Shown here piece by piece: positions 48,666 to 56,153 of a DNA stretch of 64,000 nt. Every line of letters starts with the position of its first letter. Within the stretch, counting starts at the first letter, position 1. The notes under the pieces are model-generated. The model was not told the DNA's origin, ran no database searches, and saw only the letters and a list, made by a program, of their open reading frames with translations. The stretch is taken from assembly GCA_963761655.1 (NCBI GenBank), contig CAVXHI010000008.1, positions 644,130-708,129 of the forward strand, written 5' to 3'. A program made the position numbers and the translations under genes. This stretch comes from RYN-122 sp963761655 (GTDB lineage: Bacteria; Actinomycetota; Actinomycetes; Mycobacteriales; SCTD01).

Positions 48666-50039
48666 GTGAGTCCTCTCGGGACGTCGACAGGCACGTCGGC
48701 CGGCACGAACGGCACGACAGCAGGCACGACAGGCGCGACAGGCACGACAGGCACGACGGCCGGCGCGGCTGCTGACGGCGGACGGCCGCTCCGCATCGCC
48801 CTGCTGTCCTACCGCAGCAAGCCGCACTGCGGCGGTCAGGGCGTCTACGTCCGGCACCTGTCCCGCGAGCTGGTCCGGCTCGGCCACAGCGTCGAGGTGG
48901 TCAGCGGCCCGCCGTACCCCGAGCTGGACGCGGGCCCGACGCTGACCGAGGTCCCGAACCTCGACCTCTACCGCGAGCCCGACCCGTTCCGGGTGCCGCG
49001 CCTGCGCGAGTTCCGCAGCGCCACGGACGTCCTCGAGTTCCTGCTCATGTGCACGGCCGCGTTCCCCGAGCCGCTCACCTTCTCGATCCGCGCCTGGCAG
49101 CTCCTGCGGGCGCGCAAGGGCGAGTTCGACGTCGTCCACGACAACCAGACGCTGGGCTACGGGATGCTCGCGCTGCAGGCCGAGGGCTTCCCGGTGGTCG
49201 CGAACGTCCACCACCCGATCACCGTCGACCGCGCCCTCGACCTCGTCGCGGCCCGCACGGTCGGCCTCCGCAAGACCCTGAGCACGCACCGCTGGTACTC
49301 GTTCCTGCGCATGCAGGGCCACGTCGTCCGCCGTCTGCCGGCGCTGCTGACGGTCAGCCAGAACTCCTACGACGACGTCGTCCGCGACTTCCGGGTCGAC
49401 CCCGCCCGCCTGACCGTCGTCCCCGTGGGCGTCGAGACCGACGTGTTCGTCCCCTCGGAGAGCCCGCGGGTCCGGGGCCGCATCGTGGCGACGGCCAGCG
49501 CCGACGTCCCGCTGAAGGGCCTCGTCCCGCTGCTCGAGGCCGTGGCGAAGCTCCGGACCGAGCGCGACGTCGAGCTCGTCGTCGTCGGGCGGGCCAAGGA
49601 GGGCGGGTACGTCGACCAGGCGCTCGACCGCCTCGGCGTCCGCGACTGCGTCCGCTTCGTCACCGGCATCAGCGAGGCCGAGCTGGTCGAGGTGTTCGCG
49701 ACCGCGCAGCTCGGCGTCGTCCCGAGCCTCTACGAGGGCTTCAGCCTCCCCGCGGTCGAGATCATGAGCTGCGGCACGCCGCTCGTCGCCACCACCGCGG
49801 GCGCGCTCCCCGAGGTCGTCGGCCCCGACGGCGAGGCCGCCCTGCACGTCCCGCCGGGCGACCCCGAGGCCCTCGCCGCCGCGATGGGCCGGGTCCTCGA
49901 CGACGACGCCCTCGCCGCCCGCCTCGGCGCCGCCGGCCGCGCCCGGGTCGAGCGCCTCTACAGCTGGCGCTCCGTCGCCGAGAAGACCGTCGCCTGGTAC
50001 CGGGCGTACCTCAGCCAGACCGCAGGAGAGAAGGCCTAG
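48666..50039 (+). CDS. GT4-family glycosyltransferase with a low-complexity N-terminus
   Basis: A 457-residue GT-B glycosyltransferase. GTG 48666 has GGGAGGT upstream. Residues 5-35 are Gly/Thr/Ala repeats (GTSTGTSAGTNGTTAGTTGA) encoded by a tandem repeat; the enzyme proper begins RIALLSYRSKPHCGGQGVYV (43-62) and has acceptor-domain ANVHHPITVDRALDL, the donor half VVPVGVETDVFVPSESPR and the EX7E loop SLYEGFSLPAVEIMSCGTPL. First gene of a three-gene unit; its stop shares one base with the next start (TAGTG). Probably transfers a sugar to a lipid or isoprenoid acceptor, but donor and acceptor are unknown. Confidence 0.88.
   Translation: MSPLGTSTGTSAGTNGTTAGTTGATGTTGTTAGAAADGGRPLRIALLSYRSKPHCGGQGVYVRHLSRELVRLGHSVEVVSGPPYPELDAGPTLTEVPNLDLYREPDPFRVPRLREFRSATDVLEFLLMCTAAFPEPLTFSIRAWQLLRARKGEFDVVHDNQTLGYGMLALQAEGFPVVANVHHPITVDRALDLVAARTVGLRKTLSTHRWYSFLRMQGHVVRRLPALLTVSQNSYDDVVRDFRVDPARLTVVPVGVETDVFVPSESPRVRGRIVATASADVPLKGLVPLLEAVAKLRTERDVELVVVGRAKEGGYVDQALDRLGVRDCVRFVTGISEAELVEVFATAQLGVVPSLYEGFSLPAVEIMSCGTPLVATTAGALPEVVGPDGEAALHVPPGDPEALAAAMGRVLDDDALAARLGAAGRARVERLYSWRSVAEKTVAWYRAYLSQTAGEKA
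48683..48775 (+). repeat. Coding tandem repeat at the glycosyltransferase N-terminus
   Basis: About ten imperfect 9-base units related to GGCACGACA run in frame at the start of the GT4 gene, giving Gly-Thr-Thr/Ala repeats. Slippage would change only linker length, because units are three codons long. Confidence 0.7.
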
Positions 50040-50770
50040 TGCTCACCGTCGACTTCGACCAGTTCCCCGTCGGTCCCGGCGACCGCGTGCTCGACATGGG
50101 CTGCGGCGGCGGGCGGCACGCCTTCGCCCTCTACCGCCGCGGCGCGCACGTCACGGCGCTCGACATGGACGCCGCCGAGCTCAAGGACGTCGCCGCGATG
50201 TTCGCGGCGATGGACACCGAGGGCGAGGCGCCCGAGGGGGCGACGGCCTCGGCGGTGCGCGGGACGGCGTACGACCTGCCCTTCCCGGACGACACCTTCG
50301 ACTTCGTCGTCTGCTCCGAGGTCCTGGAGCACCTGCACGAGGACAGCCGGGCGATGCGCGAGCTCACCCGGGTGCTCAAGCCGGGCGGCCTGATGGCCGT
50401 GACCGTGCCCCGCTGGGGGCCGGAGCTGCTGTGCTGGGCCTTGTCCAGCGCCTACCACGAGGCCGAGGGCGGGCACGTCCGCATCTACCGCGGCACCGAG
50501 CTGACCCGGCGCCTCGAGGCGGCCGGCCTGGAGCCCGTCGGTGGCCACCACACCCACGCGCTGCACAGCCCCTACTGGTGGCTCAAGTGCGCCGTCGGCG
50601 TGACGGACGGCGACAACCCGCTGGTCAAGGCGTACCACCGGCTCCTCGTCTGGGACATGATGAAGGCCCCGAAGCTGACCCGCTGGACCGAGAAGGCGCT
50701 CGACCCGCTCATCGGCAAGAGCCTGGTCGTGTACCTCCGCAAGCCGGCAGCGCTCCGTGCCGCTGCGTGA
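50039..50770 (+). CDS. Class I SAM-dependent methyltransferase of the GT4 / toroid trio
   Basis: A 243-residue methyltransferase. Motif I is RVLDMGCGGGRHAFALYRRG, motif II region LDMDAAEL, post-motif FDFVVCSEVLEHLHEDSRAM and KPGGLMAVTVPRW. The C-terminal half (HVRIYRGTELTRRLEAAGLE; HHTHALHSPYWWLKCAVGV) is distinctive. GTG 50039 overlaps the preceding TAG by one base with AGGAGAG upstream. The next gene begins inside its last five codons, so all three are translationally coupled. Confidence 0.88.
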   Translation: MLTVDFDQFPVGPGDRVLDMGCGGGRHAFALYRRGAHVTALDMDAAELKDVAAMFAAMDTEGEAPEGATASAVRGTAYDLPFPDDTFDFVVCSEVLEHLHEDSRAMRELTRVLKPGGLMAVTVPRWGPELLCWALSSAYHEAEGGHVRIYRGTELTRRLEAAGLEPVGGHHTHALHSPYWWLKCAVGVTDGDNPLVKAYHRLLVWDMMKAPKLTRWTEKALDPLIGKSLVVYLRKPAALRAAA

Positions 50771-51809
50771 CCTCCCGGGGCTGCTGACCGCCGAGCAGCT
50801 CGACCAGACCGTCGCCGCCATCGCGGCCGCGCAGCAGCCGTGCGGCTCGCTGCCCTGGCCCGACGGCCACACCGACCCCTGGGACCACGTCGAGTGCGCC
50901 ATGGCGCTGCTGCTCGGCGGCCGGACCGAGCAGGCGCGGGCCGCCTACCGGTGGCTCCAGGACACCCAGGCCCCCGACGGCACCTGGGCGACCTCCTACG
51001 ACCAGACCACCGTCCTGGACGCCATGGTCGACACCAACCAGGTCGCCTACGTCGCCGTCGGTGTCTGGCAGTGGTGGGACCTCACCGGCGACCGCCCCTT
51101 CGTCCGCGAGCTCTGGCCGACGGTCCGCCGGGCGCTCGACCACGTCGTCGGGATGCAGAGCCCGAGCGGCGCGGTCTGGTGGGCCCGGGAGGACGGCGTC
51201 GTCCGCCGTGAGTGCCTGCTCACGGGGTCGAGCTCGATGTACCAGTCGCTCCGGGCCGGGATCGCGCTCGCGGAGCTGGTCGGGGAGCCGCAGCCCGAGT
51301 GGGAGCTCGCCGCCGGGCAGCTCCAGCACGCCGTGCAGCACCACCCCGAGGTCTTCCTCGACAAGAGCCGCTTCTCGATGGACTGGTACTACCCGGTGCT
51401 CGGCGGCTGCGTCCGCGACCAGGCCGGCCTCGACCTGGTCGCGTCCCGCTGGGACGAGTTCGTCGTCGCCGACGTCGGGTGCCGCTGCGTCAGCGACCGC
51501 CCCTGGGTCACCGGCGCCGAGACCGCCGAGCTCGCCCTGTCGCTGCTCTGCCTCGGCGACGACGCCCGGGCCCGCCGGCTGCTCACCGACGTGCAGCACC
51601 TGCGCGAGGACGACGGCTCGTACTGGACCGGCCTGGTCTTCGACGAGGGCGTGCGCTGGCCGGGGGAGCGGTCGAGCTGGACGTCCGCCGCGATGGTGCT
51701 CGCGGCCGACGCCCTGGCGGGCGGGCCGAGCCTGCGGCTGTTCCGCGGCGACGACCTCCCGACCGGCGTCCTGCTGACCTCCTGCGACGCCGCGGTCTGC
51801 GCCGTCTAG
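50757..51809 (+). CDS. Alpha-toroid (prenyltransferase / terpene-cyclase-like) protein
   Basis: A 350-residue all-helical protein annotated in homologues as prenyltransferase; the QxxxGxW-like repeats (QDTQAPDGTWATSYDQTTVL; MQSPSGAVWWARED; LREDDGSYWTGLVFDEGVRW) mark a (alpha/alpha)6 toroid shared with squalene/oxidosqualene cyclases and six-hairpin glycosidases. No DDXXD prenyl-binding motif is present. Conserved-looking acids are in WPDGHTDPWDHVECAMALL and SMDWYYPVLGG; many Cys/Trp. GTG 50757 lies within the preceding methyltransferase gene. Function is unknown; processing or hydrolysis of a sugar-lipid fits its neighbours. Its TAG is shared with a convergent gene (CTAG). Confidence 0.8.
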   Translation: MPLRDLPGLLTAEQLDQTVAAIAAAQQPCGSLPWPDGHTDPWDHVECAMALLLGGRTEQARAAYRWLQDTQAPDGTWATSYDQTTVLDAMVDTNQVAYVAVGVWQWWDLTGDRPFVRELWPTVRRALDHVVGMQSPSGAVWWAREDGVVRRECLLTGSSSMYQSLRAGIALAELVGEPQPEWELAAGQLQHAVQHHPEVFLDKSRFSMDWYYPVLGGCVRDQAGLDLVASRWDEFVVADVGCRCVSDRPWVTGAETAELALSLLCLGDDARARRLLTDVQHLREDDGSYWTGLVFDEGVRWPGERSSWTSAAMVLAADALAGGPSLRLFRGDDLPTGVLLTSCDAAVCAV

Positions 51810-52135
51810 AGCGACCTCAGCAGGGCGGCGCCCTCCGCGGTCCGGCTCCAGCAGTCGGTCCGGTCGAAGCGCCGCGAGGTCACGAGGCCGCGCTCCAGCA
51901 GCAGGTCCGCAGCGCCGACGGCGTCCCCCACCAGGCCGGCCAGCTCGGCCCGGGACAGCCCCGGGTGGCCGCTGACCGCGCGGAGCAGCACGACGGCGTC
52001 GTCGGGGAGGTCGTCCGGGGCCAGCCGCGCGAGGCCGGCCCGGGCGACGTCGCCCACCTCCGAGTCCCGCAGGTCCCGCAGCGCGGCGACGTCGCCGGAC
52101 AGCAGCGCGTCCACCACGCGGTCGGCGGGGGTCAC
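51806..52135 (-). CDS. Small helical protein, winged-helix-like
   Basis: A 109-residue protein, last gene of a three-gene minus-strand unit. The middle (LRAVSGHPGLSRAELAGLVG then AADLLLERGLVTSRRFDR) has the turn and wing pattern of an ArsR/MarR-like winged helix, including the final CWSRTAEGAALLRSL where a wing and helix would sit. There is no cysteine pair for metal. GTG 52135 overlaps the previous stop (GTGA). Could regulate this locus, or be a helical adaptor. Confidence 0.65.
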   Translation of the reverse strand: MTPADRVVDALLSGDVAALRDLRDSEVGDVARAGLARLAPDDLPDDAVVLLRAVSGHPGLSRAELAGLVGDAVGAADLLLERGLVTSRRFDRTDCWSRTAEGAALLRSL

Positions 52136-52959
52136 ACGAACACCGCCCCGACCGGGCACGTCCCCGCGAGCGGGTCGGGCACCCCGGCGACCCCGACCGG
52201 TCCGCAGGGCTGGACGGCGAGGCCGGCGTCGAGCAGCACGGGGACGGCCCAGTGCTGCTGCGGCGCCAGCGGCCCGACCTCGACCGGCCCCTCGACCAGG
52301 GCGAGCGCACCGCGCAGCAGGTCGGCGCCGGTGGCCTCGTCGACGGCAGCCAGGACGTCGATGCCGCTGCCCCGTCCCGGCACCCGGTGCAGGACCGCGA
52401 CGCCGGGGCGCCCGTCCGCGAGGGTCAGGACCGCGCCACCCGAGGCGCGCAGGTGCGGCAGGTCGACGGCGAAGGGGACCAGGGCTGGGAGGTCGTCCGG
52501 CGCCTCCACGACGGCAGGACCGGTCGATGCCGTGACCGTGCCGGTGGCCTCGAGGGCGGGGAGCAGCCGGAAGCCGGCCCGGGAGTAGGCGCGCACGGCC
52601 CGGGCGTCGGGCGAGGCGTGGAGCAGGAGGCGGGCGGGGGCGCCCCGCAGCGCGGCGCGGAGCAGGGCGCCGCCGACACCGCTGCTCTGCGCGTCGGGCT
52701 CCACCACGAGCAGGGCGAGGACGAGCAGGTCCCCGCGGACGACGCTCAGGGCGGCGCCGAGCAACCGGTCGCCGTCGAAGGTCCCCAGGGCCCGGCCGGT
52801 CGCCGCCAGGTGCGCGTGCTGGGCGCCGTCGTGGGCGTCGCGGGCCGCCGAGCGGGGCCGCGGCGTGCCGCCCTCGCGGACGGTGAGGTCGTCGAAGGCG
52901 CGGCCGGCCAGCGGCCCGACGAGGGCGACCTCCTCGGGGGCGAGCTCCCGCGGGGTCAC
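52132..52959 (-). CDS. GNAT acetyltransferase, two-domain
   Basis: A 275-residue protein. The first 150 residues are a GNAT domain (GALSVVRGDLLVLALLVVEP; QSSGVGGALLRAALRGAPAR; SPDARAVRAYSRAGFRLLPA). The second half (APDDLPALVPFAVDLPHLRA to the end) looks like a degenerate second GNAT repeat, with the LLRGALALVEG segment in place of an acetyl-CoA loop; it ends VPDPLAGTCPVGAVFV. GTG 52959 overlaps the methyltransferase stop and its own stop overlaps the next start, both as GTGA. Substrate unknown. Confidence 0.8.
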   Translation of the reverse strand: MTPRELAPEEVALVGPLAGRAFDDLTVREGGTPRPRSAARDAHDGAQHAHLAATGRALGTFDGDRLLGAALSVVRGDLLVLALLVVEPDAQSSGVGGALLRAALRGAPARLLLHASPDARAVRAYSRAGFRLLPALEATGTVTASTGPAVVEAPDDLPALVPFAVDLPHLRASGGAVLTLADGRPGVAVLHRVPGRGSGIDVLAAVDEATGADLLRGALALVEGPVEVGPLAPQQHWAVPVLLDAGLAVQPCGPVGVAGVPDPLAGTCPVGAVFV

Positions 52960-53573
52960 GGCGCTCGCAGCACCCGCAGGCTGCCGGTCGTGCTGACGGG
53001 CGTGAAGCCCTCCTCGACCGCCCGGCACCAGACGTTGTACGGCGGTCGGCCACCGTCCTCGGGGCGCTCGAACACGTCGTGGATCACCAGGGTCCCTCCG
53101 GGGACGAGGTGGCGGCTGAAGGCGGCGTGGTCGTGCTGCGCGACCTCCTCGGTGTGGTTGCCGTCGAGGAACAGGAAGGTCAGGGGCGTCGACCACCAGG
53201 CGGCGACCTGCTGGGTGGTGGCCGCCAGGACGCTCACGACGTCGTCGAGCCCGGCGTCCCAGAGGGCGTGCCGCAGCGACGGCAGCGTCTCGAGGCGGCC
53301 GGTGTGCGGGTCCACGAGGGAGGCGTCGTGCCACTCCCACCCGGGCTGGTTCTCCTCGGAGCCGCGGTGGTGGTCGAGGGTGACCAGCTGCGAGCCGACC
53401 TGCCGCGCGGCGGCGCCGAGGTGCACGGTCGACTTCCCGCAGTAGGTCCCCACCTCCAGCCAGGTCCCGGCGGGGGAGGCGAGGGCGGCGTCGTGGAGGG
53501 CGTCGCCCTCGTCGACGGGCAGGAAGCCCTTGGTGGCGGCGGCGACGTCGGTGTACGGGGAGGAGAGCGGCAC
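52956..53573 (-). CDS. Methyltransferase-24-type SAM-dependent enzyme
   Basis: A 205-residue methyltransferase of the class seen beside cephalosporin-hydroxylase-like and glycan genes. GTWLEVGTYCGKSTVHLGAA is motif I (SAM loop), LVTLDHHRGSEENQPGWEWH follows, and LTFLFLDGNHTEEVAQHDHA supplies the metal/substrate acids; GGTLVIHDVFERPEDGG is next. GTG 53573 gives VPLSSPYTDVAAATKGFLP, the family start. First gene of the unit that converges on the GT4 trio. Confidence 0.85.
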   Translation of the reverse strand: MPLSSPYTDVAAATKGFLPVDEGDALHDAALASPAGTWLEVGTYCGKSTVHLGAAARQVGSQLVTLDHHRGSEENQPGWEWHDASLVDPHTGRLETLPSLRHALWDAGLDDVVSVLAATTQQVAAWWSTPLTFLFLDGNHTEEVAQHDHAAFSRHLVPGGTLVIHDVFERPEDGGRPPYNVWCRAVEEGFTPVSTTGSLRVLRAP

Positions 53574-53665
53574 GCGCCATCCTCGCGCACGGGCCCGGGC
53601 CGGCGCGCAGGGCACCACGACCCACCGGTGCGGGGAGACCTCGCGGCGTGCGGGAGGGTGGCCGC

Positions 53666-55108
53666 GTGGACACCCCGCTGCAGCGCCTGGCCGCCCTCGA
53701 CGAGCGGCTGTTCCGCCGCGCCGCCCGCGCCGACACCCCGCTGCTCGACCGCGTCCTGCCCCGCCTGACCTCCAGCGCCGACCACGGGCTGCTGTGGGCG
53801 GCGGTCGCCGGCGTCCTCGCGGTGTCGGGGCAGCGCCGCGCGGCCGTGCGCGGCCTCGTGTCGCTCGCGGTGGCGAGCAGCGTCGCGAACGTCCCGGCCA
53901 AGCACGCCGCCCGCCGGACCCGCCCGCAGCTGCACAGCGTCCCGGTGCCGCGCCAGCTGTTCCGGCAGCCGGAGACGTCGAGCTTCCCGAGCGGGCACAG
54001 CGCGTCGGCCGCCGCCTTCGCCGCGGGCGTCGCCCTGGAGTCCCCGCTGCTCGCCGGGCCGGTCGGGGTGCTGGCCGCGGGGGTCGCCTACGGCCGGGTG
54101 CACACCGGCGTCCACTACCCGGGCGACGTCGCGGCCGGGGTGGCCCTCGGCGCGCTGTGCGCCCTCGCCGTGAAGCGGGTCTGGCCGGCCCGCCCCGGAC
54201 TCCCCGCCGCCGGTCGCACGGCCGTGGACGCCCCGGCCCTGCCCGACGGCGCCGGCCTCGTCCTGGTCATCAACATGCACGCCGGGTCGGCGGCCGGGGC
54301 CGACGACGTCGAGCGGGTCCTCTCCGAGCGGCTCCCGGAGGCGGAGGTGGTCCGGGCGCAGGACGACGTCGGGCAGGCCCTGCGCGACGCCGCCGCCCGG
54401 TGCACGGTGCTGGCGGTCATGGGCGGCGACGGCACGGTGAACGCCGCCGCCGGGATCGCCCTCGAGGCCGGCCTGCCCCTGGCGGTGGTCCCCGGCGGGA
54501 CGCTCGACCACTTCGCCGGCGAGCTCGGGATCGCGGACGTCCACGACGTCGTCGACGCCGTGCAGCAGGGCTCGGCGGTCGGGGTCGCGGTCGGGTCGGC
54601 CTCGGCCGACGGCGAGGGCCTGTACTTCCTCAACACGTTCGCGCTCGGCGTCTACCCCGACCTCGTCAGGGAGCGGGAGAAGCACGAGGGCCGGATCGGC
54701 AAGTGGCCGGCCATGGCGCTGGCGACGGTGCGGGTGCTGCGGACCGCGGAGTGCGTCGCGGTCGACGTCGACGGCGAGCGGCGCGACCTGTGGACGCTGT
54801 TCGCGGGCAACGGGCAGTACCACCCTGCCGGCTTCGCGCCGTCCTGGCGCGAGCGCATGGACGACGGCTGCATCGACGTCCGCCTCGTCGACGCGACCAG
54901 CCGGTTCGGCCGCACCCGGCTCGCGCTCGCCCTGCTGACGGGCCGGCTGGGCCGGTCGCAGGTGTACGAGGAGCGCATCGTCGGACGGCTGCCCGTCACG
55001 TCGCGGCAGGGGGGCCTCCGGCTGGCCCGCGACGGCGAGGTCGAGGACGGGCCGGGGCACCTGCTGCTGCGGGCCGCGGCGCGGTCGCTGGTGGTCTACC
55101 GGCCGTAG
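53666..55108 (+). CDS. PAP2 phosphatase fused to a diacylglycerol-kinase catalytic domain
   Basis: A 480-residue fusion. The N-terminal 175 residues are a membrane PAP2 phosphatase with the three motifs KHAARRTRPQL, SFPSGHSASAAAFAAG and GRVHTGVHYPGDVAAG. The C-terminal 290 residues form a lipid kinase domain with the ATP loop VMGGDGTVNAAAGIA and PGGTLDHFAGELG and substrate-binding LFAGNGQYHPAGFAPSWRE. The pairing would cycle a phospholipid or polyprenyl head group: kinase and phosphatase on one chain. GTG 53666 with GGGAGGG upstream. The DtxR-type gene follows by 9 bases. Confidence 0.9.
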   Translation: MDTPLQRLAALDERLFRRAARADTPLLDRVLPRLTSSADHGLLWAAVAGVLAVSGQRRAAVRGLVSLAVASSVANVPAKHAARRTRPQLHSVPVPRQLFRQPETSSFPSGHSASAAAFAAGVALESPLLAGPVGVLAAGVAYGRVHTGVHYPGDVAAGVALGALCALAVKRVWPARPGLPAAGRTAVDAPALPDGAGLVLVINMHAGSAAGADDVERVLSERLPEAEVVRAQDDVGQALRDAAARCTVLAVMGGDGTVNAAAGIALEAGLPLAVVPGGTLDHFAGELGIADVHDVVDAVQQGSAVGVAVGSASADGEGLYFLNTFALGVYPDLVREREKHEGRIGKWPAMALATVRVLRTAECVAVDVDGERRDLWTLFAGNGQYHPAGFAPSWRERMDDGCIDVRLVDATSRFGRTRLALALLTGRLGRSQVYEERIVGRLPVTSRQGGLRLARDGEVEDGPGHLLLRAAARSLVVYRP

Positions 55109-55117
55109 GCTGCGCGG

Positions 55118-55540
55118 GTGGCAGCCGTCGGGGGGACCAGCGAGACGACGCAGATGTACCTGCGCACCGTCCTCGAGCTGGAACGGGCGGGCGTGCCGCC
55201 GATGCGGGCCCGCCTGCGCGAGCGCCTGCACCACACCGCCCCCGCCGTCAGCCAGACCGTCGAGCGGCTCGGCCGCGAGGGTCTGGTCGAGCTCCGCGAG
55301 CCCGACCGCGTGCTCGTGCTCACGCCGGGCGGCCGCGAGGTCGCGGAGGCCGTCCTGCGCAAGCACGAGCTCGCCGAGCTGATGCTCACGACGCTCGCGG
55401 GGCTGACCCCCGAGGAGGCGCACGTGCAGGCGTGCGACTGGGAGCACGTCATCAGCGACGACGTCGAGCAGCGCCTGCGCGACCGGCTGGGCCAGCCTCA
55501 GCCCTGCCCGTCCACCGCCGGGGACTCCCGCAGCGCGTAG
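55118..55540 (+). CDS. DtxR/MntR-family metal-dependent repressor, short form
   Basis: A 140-residue regulator. Winged-helix at residues 8-75 (HHTAPAVSQTVERLGREGLV is the recognition region) and a dimerisation domain after it. All DtxR metal ligands of these two domains are kept: Met13, His83, Glu87, His102, Cys106, Glu109, His110. The SH3-like third domain of DtxR/IdeR (about 80 residues) is missing; the length matches MntR while the sequence matches IdeR. The last 43 bases overlap the convergent reductase gene. The ligand is iron or manganese; the sequence does not decide. Confidence 0.88.
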   Translation: MAAVGGTSETTQMYLRTVLELERAGVPPMRARLRERLHHTAPAVSQTVERLGREGLVELREPDRVLVLTPGGREVAEAVLRKHELAELMLTTLAGLTPEEAHVQACDWEHVISDDVEQRLRDRLGQPQPCPSTAGDSRSA

Positions 55541-56070
55541 GTCAGCACGGCGTTGCCGGCGTCGGTGACGACGCTGTCGACCAGCCGCAGCCGGGTCAGC
55601 GGGACGCTCTCGTCGAACAGCCGCCGGCCCTCCGGGGTCACCGCCGGGTGCATCGTCAGGGTCAGGGCGTCGACGGCGCCGGCGAGGAACAGCGAGCGGA
55701 CCGTCTCGATGCCGCCCACGACGCTGATGCGGCCCTCGCCGTCCTGCTTGAGCTTCTCGACGTAGGAGGCGGCGTCGCCGGGGACGAGCGTGCTGTTCCA
55801 GTCGAGGTCGCCGGACAGGGTGCTGCTCACGACGTGCTTGCGGACAGGGTTGATGAACCCGCCGAAGGGGTCGTCGGCCCCGGGGCTCTGCCAGTAGCCC
55901 TTCCACTCCTGCCACAGGGCGCGGCCGATCACGACGTCGGTGACGCCGGCGAGGGCCTTGCCCATGAGCTCGCCCTCCTGCGGTCCGAAGGCGTCGAACT
56001 GGAACAGGTTCGGCGACTCGACGACGCCGTTCGCCGAGCAGAACAGGTGGGCGGTGGTGGTGCGGGGCAT
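55498..56070 (-). CDS. Dihydrofolate-reductase-like / RibD C-terminal domain protein
   Basis: A 190-residue Rossmann-like reductase of the RibD_C family (YwjB/YyaP-like). LFCSANGVVESPNLFQFDA, DVVIGRALWQEW, KHVVSSTLSGDLDWNSTLV and the cofactor loop RISVVGGIETVRSLFLAGAV are the family blocks. ATG 56070 with GAGGAG. Function outside riboflavin synthesis is unknown. It overlaps the DtxR-type gene at its 3' end. Confidence 0.88.
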   Translation of the reverse strand: MPRTTTAHLFCSANGVVESPNLFQFDAFGPQEGELMGKALAGVTDVVIGRALWQEWKGYWQSPGADDPFGGFINPVRKHVVSSTLSGDLDWNSTLVPGDAASYVEKLKQDGEGRISVVGGIETVRSLFLAGAVDALTLTMHPAVTPEGRRLFDESVPLTRLRLVDSVVTDAGNAVLTYALRESPAVDGQG

Positions 56071-56153
56071 CGGGGGCTCCTCGTGCGGCGGGTGCGGTCA
56101 GGGTGGCAGACGGGCTCGGGCCCCCGGACTCATCGGTGCGGTCTACTCGGGAC

